Below are positions 49,306-59,075 of a DNA stretch of 64,000 nt, one piece after another. The position numbers and the translations under genes were made by a program. Under the pieces are notes generated by a model that did not search any database, had not been told where the DNA came from, and saw only the letters and a list, made by a program, of their open reading frames with translations. Each line of letters begins with the position of its first letter. Within the stretch, counting starts at the first letter, position 1. Origin of the DNA: an uncultured Ruminococcus sp. (lineage in GTDB: Bacteria; Bacillota; Clostridia; Oscillospirales; Ruminococcaceae); contig CANQJV010000002.1 in the NCBI GenBank assembly GCA_947624295.1, positions 1-64,000 of the forward strand, given 5' to 3'.

Positions 49306-50913
49306 TTGAAAAAGCAAAATTTTATAAAAAGTTCAGTTATTTTAATGTTCTCGGCAATCGTCGCAAAAGGTCTGGGAGCATTGTTTAAGATACCGCTCAC
49401 AAATATGCTTGGCGGTGTGGGAATGAGTTACTTCAGTTGTGCGTACAGCTTGTTTATGCCTGTATACGCTCTCACTGTAACGGGATTATCGTCTGCTGTC
49501 GCAAGAATGACAGCGAAAAGTATGGCTCTCGGAATGTATAATAATATAACAAAAATACGCCGTACTGCTATGTTGATTTTCTCAATATTTGGTCTTGTCG
49601 GGAGTATTGCAGTATTTTTTCTTGCGAAACCGTTCAGTCTTTTTTCGTCGGGCGGAACTGAATCGGCTCTTGCAGTCGCAATGATAGCACCGTCAGTATT
49701 TTTCGGCTGTATTACGGCAGTAGAACGGGGATACTATGAGGGTATGAGTAATATGTATCCTACCGCAATTTCACAAGCTGTTGAGGGTATTGTCAAAGTC
49801 GGAGCAGGTTTGTGGTTATGTGGTTATGTGAATGCCCATAGCAGTGAAATTATGGCGCATTTCCCCGAAATCACGGATATAAGAGCTGTTTCGGCAGCTG
49901 CGGGTATACTTGGCGTAACTCTTTCTTCTGTCGGAGCAACGCTGTTTTTTGCAGTTATGAGTGTGTTCAGGAAAAAATATAAAGGCGGTGAAAATGCGGT
50001 TATGAGTTACAGGGATATTTCCCATGAACTCATTTCGACAGCATTGCCTACAGGTATAAGTGCGGTTGTTACGAATCTCACGGCAATTATTGATATGTGG
50101 ACGATTATAGGCTGTATTTCATATTTCGGGTGCAGGCAGAAAATGCCGTTGGGTATTGCGGAGGAAGATATACCTGATTTTATTTACGGTTCTTTTGCAG
50201 GTATCGCCCTTACAGTGTTCAATCTCGTGCCGTCTGTTACAAATATGCTCGGTAAAGGCATTTTGCCGTGTATTACTGAATCATGGGCTGAAAATGACAA
50301 AACAGCGTTACAGCATCATACATTGCAGGCACTCCTTACCGCCTCTGTAATTGCAGTACCGTGTGCGTTCGGGCTTGGAGTGCTTTCCCACGAAATACTG
50401 CTGTTTTTGTTTGCAAGGCAAAGTGAAGAGGCTGAAATATGTGTGAATGCTCTCCGCTTACTTATGCCGGGAATGGTTTGCTTGTGTTTATCGTTTCCGC
50501 TGTTCAGTATGTTACAGGCAATTGGTAAACCGTCTGCACCGCTGAAAATAATGCTGATTGGCACTGCAATAAAATTTGTCGGGAATCTGATACTTATACC
50601 GTTTATGAGTGCGGACGGCGCATCAGTTTCAACTTCCGTCTGCTATATCGTCATACTTGCTGTATCGCTTGCGGTGTACGTGAAATCAACAGGCATTTCA
50701 ATCAACATAGCACCGTTCATATCAGTTGCATATGCCGGACTTCTATGCGGTGTAACAGCTTATCTTGCATCGGATTTATGCGGAAAATATGGTATATCGG
50801 GATTTTCTGCAATAGTTTGTGCTGTAATTTCAGGCGGATTTGTATATATATTGTCGTTATGGCTTTTGTCCGTGAAAAAATACAGGAAATCAGTCAAAAA
50901 GCAAACAATTTAA
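49306..50913 (+). CDS. SpoVB/MATE-type polysaccharide biosynthesis flippase
   Basis: FIKSSVILMFSAIVAKGLGALFKIPLTNMLGGVGMSYFSCAYSLFMPVYALTVTGLSSAVARM; TTG start; multi-TM. Confidence 0.85.
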   Translation: MKKQNFIKSSVILMFSAIVAKGLGALFKIPLTNMLGGVGMSYFSCAYSLFMPVYALTVTGLSSAVARMTAKSMALGMYNNITKIRRTAMLIFSIFGLVGSIAVFFLAKPFSLFSSGGTESALAVAMIAPSVFFGCITAVERGYYEGMSNMYPTAISQAVEGIVKVGAGLWLCGYVNAHSSEIMAHFPEITDIRAVSAAAGILGVTLSSVGATLFFAVMSVFRKKYKGGENAVMSYRDISHELISTALPTGISAVVTNLTAIIDMWTIIGCISYFGCRQKMPLGIAEEDIPDFIYGSFAGIALTVFNLVPSVTNMLGKGILPCITESWAENDKTALQHHTLQALLTASVIAVPCAFGLGVLSHEILLFLFARQSEEAEICVNALRLLMPGMVCLCLSFPLFSMLQAIGKPSAPLKIMLIGTAIKFVGNLILIPFMSADGASVSTSVCYIVILAVSLAVYVKSTGISINIAPFISVAYAGLLCGVTAYLASDLCGKYGISGFSAIVCAVISGGFVYILSLWLLSVKKYRKSVKKQTI

Positions 50914-51056
50914 GGCAACACCGCATAAAACTGAAAATGCAGATATTTTTCGTCAAATTGTACAAAAGCAGTACATCTTAATTGACATTCAGCAAGTAAT
51001 TTTAATGCAAAATAACGAAAATGCTGTCAAGCGGTTTTGTGCGGTTGTTGCTTTAA
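50911..51056. repeat. MITE-like element, copy 1
   Basis: Imperfect terminal inverted repeats TAAGGCAACACCGCATAAAAC ... GTTTTGTGCGGTTGTTGCTTTA. Confidence 0.6.
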
Positions 51057-51101
51057 CAAAAAATCCGCATACAATTTGCATACGGATTCAGATAACACTT
51101 T

Positions 51102-51141
51102 TAAGGCGATACTGCACAAAGATTGTGCGGTGTTGCCTTAA
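51102..51141. repeat. Solo hairpin derived from the same terminal inverted repeat (possible terminator)
   Basis: TAAGGCGATACTGCACAAagatTGTGCGGTGTTGCCTTA. Confidence 0.6.
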
Positions 51142-51737
51142 CTTAATTTGTCAAGATTTTGTGCGGAAACATTAACTTTTACAACATTTGATTTGTCGCT
51201 TTTGTTGTCCTGAGTCGGGAAAAAACATACAGTGAAATCCTGCGCATCTTTCGGGAGAATGAAACCGCCGATAATTCCGGAAAAGTCACTGTTTGCCGGA
51301 ATTGTGAACGGGCTTGCGGAATAGTTATCGATGTTTTTTGTTGCGTAAATCTGCGTTTTTATGTCAAAGTGGATTTCGTTTTCACCGGCAAGAAGATAGA
51401 AATTATTCAGCACACTGAGGTCATACTCCTTGTCAGTAGCGTTTGAAATTGTCACATCAAGGTAAATATACGGATTACCATTATCGTCAGTTGTTCCCGA
51501 ATCAATGACCCTGTTCAGACGGAATGTTGTATCGTTCATATTTGCGTCTTCAGTGATATTAACATCAACTTCATTTTCGGCAATGTCGTTGAGAGAAACA
51601 TTGTTGCCGTCACCTGTTGAGACAGGTGTTCCGGGTGTAACTGTTGATGTATTGCTTGAGGCGGGACTATTTGAACAGCCTACGGAAAGAGCCGTTACAG
51701 CTAAAAGGGCGAATGCAATAAATTTATTTTTTTTCAT
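51138..51737 (-). CDS. DUF4352-like secreted lipoprotein
   Basis: MKKNKFIAFALLAVTALSVGCSN lipobox; VIDSGTTDDNGNPYIYLDVTISNATDKEYDLS; start at internal ATG 51737. Confidence 0.7.
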   Translation of the reverse strand: MKKNKFIAFALLAVTALSVGCSNSPASSNTSTVTPGTPVSTGDGNNVSLNDIAENEVDVNITEDANMNDTTFRLNRVIDSGTTDDNGNPYIYLDVTISNATDKEYDLSVLNNFYLLAGENEIHFDIKTQIYATKNIDNYSASPFTIPANSDFSGIIGGFILPKDAQDFTVCFFPTQDNKSDKSNVVKVNVSAQNLDKLS

Positions 51738-51758
51738 TTTAGTTATCCTCCGAATATA

Positions 51759-51899
51759 AGGGCAATACCACACTGAACTAATGCAGAGCGCAGTCAGATT
51801 TTCGTCAAGTGTACAGAACTACAAAACAGCTGAGGGTTTACAAGATTTTTTGTGTAAAATGACGAAAATACTGTTGACTTATTTTGTGCGGTTTTGCCT
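51759..51899. repeat. MITE-like element, copy 2 (degenerate)
   Basis: AGGGCAATACCACACTGAACTAATGCAGAG...ATTTTCGTCAAGTGTACAGAAC...GACGAAAATACTGTTGACTTATTTTGTGCGGTTTTGCCT, collinear with copy 1. Confidence 0.5.
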
Positions 51900-52003
51900 G
51901 AGATATATATTATATATATTATAACATAAAAATATATTTTTGTCAAGAAAAAATGACTGCCGTCCGAAAACAGCAGTCATAAGGGATTCAGTGTGTGTAT
52001 TGA

Positions 52004-52174
52004 TTATTCAGCGGAAGGTGCGCCTACAGGGCATACACCAGCACAAGCACCGCATTCAACACAAGCGTCAGCATCAATCTGGTATTTTCCGTCGCCCTCT
52101 GAAATTGCACTTACAGGGCATTCGCCTGCACAAGCACCGCAGCTAACGCATTCGTCAGAAATAATATAAGCCAT
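52004..52174 (-). CDS. 2x[4Fe-4S] ferredoxin (56 aa; below the ORF-track length cut-off)
   Basis: MAYIISDECVSCGACAGECPVSAISEGDGKYQIDADACVECGACAGVCPVGAPSAE. Confidence 0.95.
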   Translation of the reverse strand: MAYIISDECVSCGACAGECPVSAISEGDGKYQIDADACVECGACAGVCPVGAPSAE

Positions 52175-52436
52175 AATTATGTACCTCCATAGAGAAATTT
52201 TTTTAGGAATAATTCCTGTTGCTATTATTGTATCACAAATAAATTAAAAAATCAAGAGTTTTTTGTTAGTATTAGCTTATTCGATATACAGAAATCAATT
52301 TTCAAAAAATTTTACAGTATTCTGACGAGTAATTTTATCAGCAAAATTGATTTTCGTGTATTTGAAAAATTTATACTTGACTTTAATATTTCTGTTATAG
52401 TATAATATATAGAGATACATAGAAAGGAGCAGTAAA

Positions 52437-53834
52437 ATGAAAAATTTAACAAGAATTTCTGCTTTGTTAGCCGTTTTATCATTATCAGCCTGTTCGTTTT
52501 TTGAAAAAATACCCGAACATTCTGAAGTATCCGAAATCAGCCGGCAGGAAGAAATACCTACTACAACGGAGTATATTGAGGAAGAAGACCTTTCTGACAT
52601 AAGCGGGCAGACTATAACGTGGCTTGCTGACTACGACCTGAATCCACAGGAAAATCAGGAACGTTCTGTAGCTGTTGCACTTTTCGAGGACGTTTATGGT
52701 GCGAAAATCAATTTTGTACGTACTACAGCCGAAAACAAATACACAAAACTTTCTGAAATGATTGCAGGCGGTGAGGAAGTCGATATGTTCCCATATGATG
52801 AAACTGTTTTCCCGAACGGCGTTATAAAAAACTGGTTTCAGCCTCTTGACGATTATTTTGATATAATGGGCGTAAATGAGGGTTTGTGGGACGATATGAC
52901 AGGCATTATTGATGAATTTCAATATGACGGACAGCATTACGTTATGCCGTATGATATTTCAGACCCTGTTGTTGTCACGTACAGCAGGAAACTCATAGAA
53001 CAGGAAAAACTTGATGACCCGTATGAACTTTATAAAAAAGGCGAATGGAATTGGGATACAATGATGACGCTTATGCGTAAATTTGTTGACAATCACACGG
53101 GCATAACGAAATACGGTATAAATGGCGATTTCGGACAGGCTTTACTTGCGACTTCGGGGAGTACCGTTGTGAATTACAGCAACGGGGAATTTTCGAATAA
53201 TATCAATGACAAGGAACTTGAAAAAGCCGGGAAATTTATGCAGGATATAGCTAAGATGAATCTTGCTGACAACAGGTATATAGGTCATTTCCCTATGGAT
53301 AATTCAACACTTTTCTTTGTTATGGGGTCATGGGCGTTAGGTGAATCAAACGCACTTAATCCTGAAAGTGACTTGATGATAGTACCGTTCCCGACATCGC
53401 CCGATGTTGGTGAAAACTATATTTCTTGCGATTTCAACGCAAGAATGCTGGTAAAAAATTCAACAAAAGGCAATGCAGTAGCGACTTATATAAAATGCGA
53501 GAGAATCGCCTCAACGCAGGAAGAATACAAATCAGCTGAAAAAGAACAGGCTTTAGTTAAAATAAAAACTGCTACAGGTAAAGATAAATACTTTGTAACA
53601 GAAGAACAATATGATGCATTGCAGTCGTATCTTGATACGGGTAAACCTGTATTTGATTTTGCTTACGGTATGGGCGAAAAAATGAACAGCGGCGGTGATT
53701 ATACATATCAGACAAGAGGCGTTATGAATAATATGACGACTGCAATTATTGACGGTACTGTTGAATCGTGGGATAAATTCCGCAAAGAATGGTCAAAAGT
53801 TATTGACAGCACTGTAAAAGAATTTAACAAATGA
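52437..53834 (+). CDS. ABC-type extracellular solute-binding lipoprotein
   Basis: Lipobox LSLSACSF; WNWDTMMTLMRKFVDNHTG; paralogous to 42491-43864. Confidence 0.8.
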   Translation: MKNLTRISALLAVLSLSACSFFEKIPEHSEVSEISRQEEIPTTTEYIEEEDLSDISGQTITWLADYDLNPQENQERSVAVALFEDVYGAKINFVRTTAENKYTKLSEMIAGGEEVDMFPYDETVFPNGVIKNWFQPLDDYFDIMGVNEGLWDDMTGIIDEFQYDGQHYVMPYDISDPVVVTYSRKLIEQEKLDDPYELYKKGEWNWDTMMTLMRKFVDNHTGITKYGINGDFGQALLATSGSTVVNYSNGEFSNNINDKELEKAGKFMQDIAKMNLADNRYIGHFPMDNSTLFFVMGSWALGESNALNPESDLMIVPFPTSPDVGENYISCDFNARMLVKNSTKGNAVATYIKCERIASTQEEYKSAEKEQALVKIKTATGKDKYFVTEEQYDALQSYLDTGKPVFDFAYGMGEKMNSGGDYTYQTRGVMNNMTTAIIDGTVESWDKFRKEWSKVIDSTVKEFNK

Positions 53835-55921
53835 TACTGCTGATTATATTTTTTGCAGTGATTGAAACGGCTGTATATTTTGTTGTAAAAAACTCCTATA
53901 TACTGCGATTTTTTGCAAAATTATTTGCTGTAGCCGTTTTACTGGAAATTACTCTGTTTCAGTACCCTTCATACAGGCTTGTTTTCGGGGATTACCCTCA
54001 TAAAATATTGCCTGTTTCTGAAGCGGAATGTGTCAACTGCAAATACAGCGAATCGGCAGGCGGTATTGAATTGCACGGTACTGACGAAATAAGCCTTGTT
54101 TACAGGAATATAGGCGTAAAAATAGGGACAGTCCGTGTTAATGTGAAATATCCTGACGATGATAAAAATCAATGTTTTAACTTTTTCGCTGATATGACCG
54201 ATGAAACAGGTTACTATTACCGCATGAAAATTATTGACTCGCAATTCATAAGCGGAAATGAAAATTCGTGCTATGCTATGGTACATCTTTCGGGCGAAAC
54301 GGATACAGCAAGATTCAGATTTTCGGGGATTGACGAGGAAAATACCTGCATAATTGAAAGCATAGAACTGAATAAAAAAATCCCGTTTGATATTATATAT
54401 TTAAGAGTTTTAATTATTACTCTCGCCGGTACTTTCATATATATCTGCCTGAAATCACGGAAAATACATTCATCGGTGTGCAGTAACAGGAAAATCTGCA
54501 ATATTGCGCTGACAGCAGTAACTTCTCTTGCTGTATGCTGTATTATCTGTATGGTGCTTTCGAAAATACCACGGGGAGAATTTGCGGAACGTTTCAGACT
54601 CACGCAGGGCGACCAGTTGACACAAGAACTCGTGCTGGCTTTTGAAAACGGACAAGTGAATTTGCTTGATACGCCTGACGAAAAACTCCTTGAAATGGCG
54701 AATCCCTATGATACAGCATCACGCTATTACAACAATATCCCCATATTATGGGACCATTCGCTTTATGACGGGAAATATTACTCATATTACGGGATAGCAC
54801 CGCTTATTATTTTTCTGCCGTATCACCTGATTACAGGCTATTTTTTCCCGACTGACATAGCAGTTATGATTTTTTCGTGCGTGGGAATAATTTTCCTTGC
54901 GCTTTTCTATGATAAACTTGTAAAGCGTTGGTTTGGCGGAATTTCAATAGCAGTCTATATTTCGGCACTTGTGGTACTTCTTTCGTCGTGCGGGATATGG
55001 TTTTCAGCAGGCAGACCTAAATTTTACGAATGCGCAATTGCATCAGGTTTTATGTGCGTTACAGCAGGAGCATATCTTTTAATTAAATCGGATAAGATTA
55101 AATTGCCTGACATAGCAGTTTCGTCACTGATGTTCGGGCTTGCGGTGATGTGCAGACCTACTCTTGCTATGTACGCAATATGTGCCTGCATTTATTATGT
55201 AAATCTGTTGACAAAATCAAAGAACAAACTGCTGTATTCGGTCAGTGCTTTTGTGCCTATAGCGGTTCTTGCTGTAATACAGATGTGGTATAATTACGCA
55301 AGATTTGGTTCAGTGTTTGACTTCGGGATAAAGTACTCGCTTACGGTAAATGATTTTACTCATACGGAATTTCATATTCATCAAATGTTAATCGGAGTTT
55401 ACAACTTTATTTTTTCGTCACCTGTTTTTATTCCCGAATATCCGTTTGTTAAAACGCCGTTCTCATTGCTTAACATAAACGGCTATTATTACAGTGATAC
55501 GGGTAACTCATCAGGCGTACTGTTTTCTTCAATCGTTGCTTTCGCTTATATTTTCAGCGGAATGACCTTGAAAAAGTTGCCCGATATGAAATCAAAAGCA
55601 AAAAGTGCAGTGCTTATAGGTTTACCGTGCATTGTAATGCCGTTGATTATAGTCTGCGCTTCATGGGAAAGCGGTTATTCAGTGCGGTATATGGCTGATT
55701 TTTCGTGGCAGATTGTTTGCGGAAGCCTTATCATAATATTTTTTAACTATATCAGGAGCAAGAAATTTACAGTTAAAAAAATTTACGGAATAGCTATGGG
55801 ATTTATCGCTGTTTACACTGTAGTCACAAACGGCATTCAGGTCTATAATTTCGCTTTTTCACAAGAGGAATACCCATTTTTGGCGGACTGCTTAAGACGA
55901 TTTGTTGAAATATTTTACTGA
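53831..55921 (+). CDS. Large multi-TM membrane protein (possible GT-C-type glycosyltransferase fold), function unknown
   Basis: Many hydrophobic segments; 4-bp overlap with the upstream gene. Confidence 0.55.
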   Translation: MILLIIFFAVIETAVYFVVKNSYILRFFAKLFAVAVLLEITLFQYPSYRLVFGDYPHKILPVSEAECVNCKYSESAGGIELHGTDEISLVYRNIGVKIGTVRVNVKYPDDDKNQCFNFFADMTDETGYYYRMKIIDSQFISGNENSCYAMVHLSGETDTARFRFSGIDEENTCIIESIELNKKIPFDIIYLRVLIITLAGTFIYICLKSRKIHSSVCSNRKICNIALTAVTSLAVCCIICMVLSKIPRGEFAERFRLTQGDQLTQELVLAFENGQVNLLDTPDEKLLEMANPYDTASRYYNNIPILWDHSLYDGKYYSYYGIAPLIIFLPYHLITGYFFPTDIAVMIFSCVGIIFLALFYDKLVKRWFGGISIAVYISALVVLLSSCGIWFSAGRPKFYECAIASGFMCVTAGAYLLIKSDKIKLPDIAVSSLMFGLAVMCRPTLAMYAICACIYYVNLLTKSKNKLLYSVSAFVPIAVLAVIQMWYNYARFGSVFDFGIKYSLTVNDFTHTEFHIHQMLIGVYNFIFSSPVFIPEYPFVKTPFSLLNINGYYYSDTGNSSGVLFSSIVAFAYIFSGMTLKKLPDMKSKAKSAVLIGLPCIVMPLIIVCASWESGYSVRYMADFSWQIVCGSLIIIFFNYIRSKKFTVKKIYGIAMGFIAVYTVVTNGIQVYNFAFSQEEYPFLADCLRRFVEIFY

Positions 55922-56109
55922 CAATTTTTTGTATAAAATCTACAAAAATATTCCTGCATATACAGCAAAATGTAAAATTTTCTGAAATTGCGTGACATTT
56001 TCTCTCTGATATGCTATAATATTATAAGGTACATATTGAGGGGAAACGGACAAGTTTTCATCAGAATGTAACACTGCATAATTATGAAATTCAAGGAAGG
56101 TAAAACGCT

Positions 56110-56790
56110 ATGGATAACAACAAGGAAAATAATTCACAAAAAAAACCTGCACCTAAACGTAAAAAAAAGGTGAGCAAAAAAGTAATCAGACAGCGGCAGC
56201 TTGGTGCATTGGCTATAATCGCATTGCTTGTCCTGATAATTATTATTGTTATAGCTAAAGGCTGTTCAAACAGCGGAACAGGCGGCAGCGGAACCAGTGA
56301 ACCGGAAACTACAACTACTACCGGAACTATCGCTACAACTCTCCCGACCGAAACTACTACAACTACAGTCACAACTACAATGAGTCCGCTTGAGGCAAAC
56401 GTACAGCTTGATAAAAGAGAACTTTTTGTTACTGTAGGTGATACAAGTCAGAGCATCTACGCACGTATTTTAAGCTACCCTGACGCAAATACAGGCGAAA
56501 TAAATGAAGTATGGAAGTCTATGGACGAATCAATTGCTACTGTAAATTCATGGGGTGCTGTTACAGGCGTTGCTGAAGGCGAAACGTTTATCATACTTAG
56601 TTTCGATAATCACCCCGAAATAGAAATCGAAATCAAAGTTCACGTTGCATCAGGCGGAGCTGTTACAACGACAGAATCATTCTCCGAAGCACCTATGCCG
56701 GGCGGTATTGTGACTGAACCTATCCCCGATACAGCTACAACTCCTGTTTACGGCTATACAGATGAAACAGTCGGCGGTATGACTGAATAA
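56110..56790 (+). CDS. Single-TM protein with Thr-rich linker and bacterial Ig-like (Big_2) domain
   Basis: KKVSKKVIRQRQLGALAIIALLVLIIIIVIA; KSMDESIATVNSWGAVTGVAEGETFIILSFDNHPEIEIEIKVHV. Confidence 0.75.
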   Translation: MDNNKENNSQKKPAPKRKKKVSKKVIRQRQLGALAIIALLVLIIIIVIAKGCSNSGTGGSGTSEPETTTTTGTIATTLPTETTTTTVTTTMSPLEANVQLDKRELFVTVGDTSQSIYARILSYPDANTGEINEVWKSMDESIATVNSWGAVTGVAEGETFIILSFDNHPEIEIEIKVHVASGGAVTTTESFSEAPMPGGIVTEPIPDTATTPVYGYTDETVGGMTE

Positions 56791-56931
56791 TAAAATCTTT
56801 TAACAGCCGTCACACGTCTATTTTGAGTAAGTCTGTAAAAAAATTTTGAAAATTTTTGAAAAATATTCAAAAAAGACTTGATTTTTTAATCTGAATGTGT
56901 TATAATATAATATGACGATAGTTGACTTAAA

Positions 56932-56957
56932 GACCGGAACCCTCCGGTCTTTACGTT
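56932..56957 (+). promoter_or_regulatory. Leader stem-loop upstream of rimP-nusA operon
   Basis: AAAGACCGGAaccCTCCGGTCTTT. Confidence 0.5.
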
Positions 56958-56978
56958 TGTAACAGAAAGGAGATTTGT

Positions 56979-57455
56979 ATGAAACTTAAAAAATTCGGCG
57001 GAACTGAACAGAAAATATATGACCTTGTGAAACCGATTACAGATGAACTCGGCTATTATCTCTGGGACGTGAGTTACGTAAAAGAGGGCGCATCGTGGTA
57101 TCTCAGAATCTTTATAGACTGCGATGAGGGTATTACTATCGAGGATTGTGAGAGAGTTACCGAACCTGTAAACAAAATTCTCGATGAAACTGACCCTATT
57201 CCGCAAAGCTATACTCTTGAAGTAGGCTCGGCAGGTCTTGAACGTGAACTCCTGAAAGAAGACCACTTTGAAGTCTGCAAGGGCGATAAAGTGCGAATCC
57301 GCTTTATCAGGAGCATTGACGGCGAAAAGGAAATATCTGCTTTCCTTAAAAATGCTGACAAAAATCAGGTGACTGTTGAAGATGACAGCGGTAATGAGAA
57401 AGTATTTCAGCTTGCAGACATAGCTTTTATCAAACTATGGTTTGAATTTGAATAA
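56979..57455 (+). CDS. rimP: Ribosome maturation factor RimP
   Basis: LGYYLWDVSYVKEGASWYLRIFIDCDEGITIEDCERVTEPVNKILDETDPIPQSYTLEVGSAGLERELLKEDHFE. Confidence 0.95.
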   Translation: MKLKKFGGTEQKIYDLVKPITDELGYYLWDVSYVKEGASWYLRIFIDCDEGITIEDCERVTEPVNKILDETDPIPQSYTLEVGSAGLERELLKEDHFEVCKGDKVRIRFIRSIDGEKEISAFLKNADKNQVTVEDDSGNEKVFQLADIAFIKLWFEFE

Positions 57456-57494
57456 ATTGTTAAAAAATAATATTATTTCTGGAGGAAAATTGAA

Positions 57495-58793
57495 ATGGAT
57501 AACTTTTTCGATGCACTGAAAGCACTTGGTGAGGAGAATAGTGTTGAAACTGAACAGCTTATTGAGAAGGTAAAATCGGCAATGCTTAAAGCGGCTAAAC
57601 GTGCTTATCCGCATAGCGAGGACAGAATAAGAGTTGAAATTGACCCTGCTGAAAAGAAATTTTCTATGTATATTGTGCAGGAAATTATTGACGATGAACC
57701 TATTGACGAAAATGAAATCAATATTGAACAGGCGAAACTTGTTGACCCTGATGCAGTTGTCGGCGGTACTATTCTCAAAGAAATTGATATTTCAAAACTC
57801 GGCAGAATGGCTGCACTCTCCGCAAAACAGTCCATAAAAGGCGATTTGAGGGAAATAAACCGTAATCAGATGCTGAGTAAATTCGAGAGCAAAGAACACG
57901 ACTGCATTACTGTAAAAGTTTCACAAATTGAGGAGGGCAGAGGGACTGTTACTGTTGATTATGACGGTACTGAACTCTATCTTTTCAGGAACGAACAAAT
58001 CCCGAATGATTCCAAAATGCAGGTTGGTGCGACTGTAAAAGTCTATATTACGGGGATTGTCGGCAAAACGAAAAAGCCTATTGTTAAAATTTCACGTACA
58101 CATAAAGATTTGGTTAAAAGATTGTTCGAACTCGAAGTACCTGAAATATATGACGGTACTATTGAAATCAAGGCTGTTTCACGTGAGGCAGGCTCAAGAA
58201 CTAAAATGGCTGTATGGTCAAAAGACCCGAATGTTGACGCAATAGGAGCTTGTATAGGCACGAAAATGTCAAGAATTACAGCAGTTGTGAACGAACTCAG
58301 CGGAGAAAAAATTGACATTATCCCGTGGAGCGAAAAACCTGAAGAATTTATTGCCCGTGCGCTTGCACCTGCTGAAGTGCTTAAAACGGTCATAACATCA
58401 GCTGAAGAAAAAGCGTGTACTGTTATAGTGCCGAATAATCAGCTTTCGCTTGCTATCGGCAACAAGGGACAGAACGCAAAACTCGCCGCAAAACTCACGG
58501 GATTCAAGATTGACATAAAGCCTAAGACAGACCCGCTTACAGGCGAAACAGCACCTGAACTCAGTGCAGATTTTGTTGTACCTGTTCCCGAAAAAACAGA
58601 GGAAACTGTTGAAAATGCGGTTGATACTGTTGAAAACACAGTTGATACTGTTGAAAATGCGGTTGATACTGTTGAAAACACGGTTGAAACTGCTGAAAGC
58701 ACGGTTGATACTGTTGAAAACATGGTTGAAACTGTTGAAAACATGGTTGAAACTGTTGAAAATACTGAAAATACAGCGGAATCAGAGGAATAA
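57495..58793 (+). CDS. nusA: Transcription termination/antitermination factor NusA with repetitive C-terminal tail
   Basis: SRTHKDLVKRLFELEVPEIYDGTIEIKAVSREAGSRTKMAVWSKDPNVDAIGACIGTKMSRI; IGNKGQNAKLAAKLTGFKIDIK. Confidence 0.95.
   Translation: MDNFFDALKALGEENSVETEQLIEKVKSAMLKAAKRAYPHSEDRIRVEIDPAEKKFSMYIVQEIIDDEPIDENEINIEQAKLVDPDAVVGGTILKEIDISKLGRMAALSAKQSIKGDLREINRNQMLSKFESKEHDCITVKVSQIEEGRGTVTVDYDGTELYLFRNEQIPNDSKMQVGATVKVYITGIVGKTKKPIVKISRTHKDLVKRLFELEVPEIYDGTIEIKAVSREAGSRTKMAVWSKDPNVDAIGACIGTKMSRITAVVNELSGEKIDIIPWSEKPEEFIARALAPAEVLKTVITSAEEKACTVIVPNNQLSLAIGNKGQNAKLAAKLTGFKIDIKPKTDPLTGETAPELSADFVVPVPEKTEETVENAVDTVENTVDTVENAVDTVENTVETAESTVDTVENMVETVENMVETVENTENTAESEE
58608..58754 (+). repeat. 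Seven tandem 21-bp units in the 3' end of nusA
   Basis: GTTGAAAAyryGGTTGAwACT repeated 7 times, encoding VEN(A/T/M)V(D/E)T. Confidence 0.9.
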
Positions 58794-58796
58794 TTT

Positions 58797-59075
58797 ATGA
58801 AATCCGTCAAAATACCTATGAGAATGTGCCTCGGTTGCAGCGAAATGAAACCTAAAAAAGAACTTATGCGTGTAGTCAAATCCCCGGCAGGCGAAATAAG
58901 CCTTGATTTTACCGGCAAAAAAAACGGCAGAGGTGCATATATATGCCGTAATGCGGATTGTTTCGATAAAGCAAGAAAGTCACGCAGGTTTGAAAGAACG
59001 TTCTCATGCAAAATAGATGACAGCGTTTATGAGGTGATGAACGATGAACTCAGGAAAGAAACAGAAAACAGCTGA
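58797..59075 (+). CDS. ylxR: YlxR-family RNA-binding protein (RnpM)
   Basis: PMRMCLGCSEMKPKKELMRVVKSPAGEISLDFTGKKNGRGAYICRNADCF. Confidence 0.93.
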   Translation: MKSVKIPMRMCLGCSEMKPKKELMRVVKSPAGEISLDFTGKKNGRGAYICRNADCFDKARKSRRFERTFSCKIDDSVYEVMNDELRKETENS

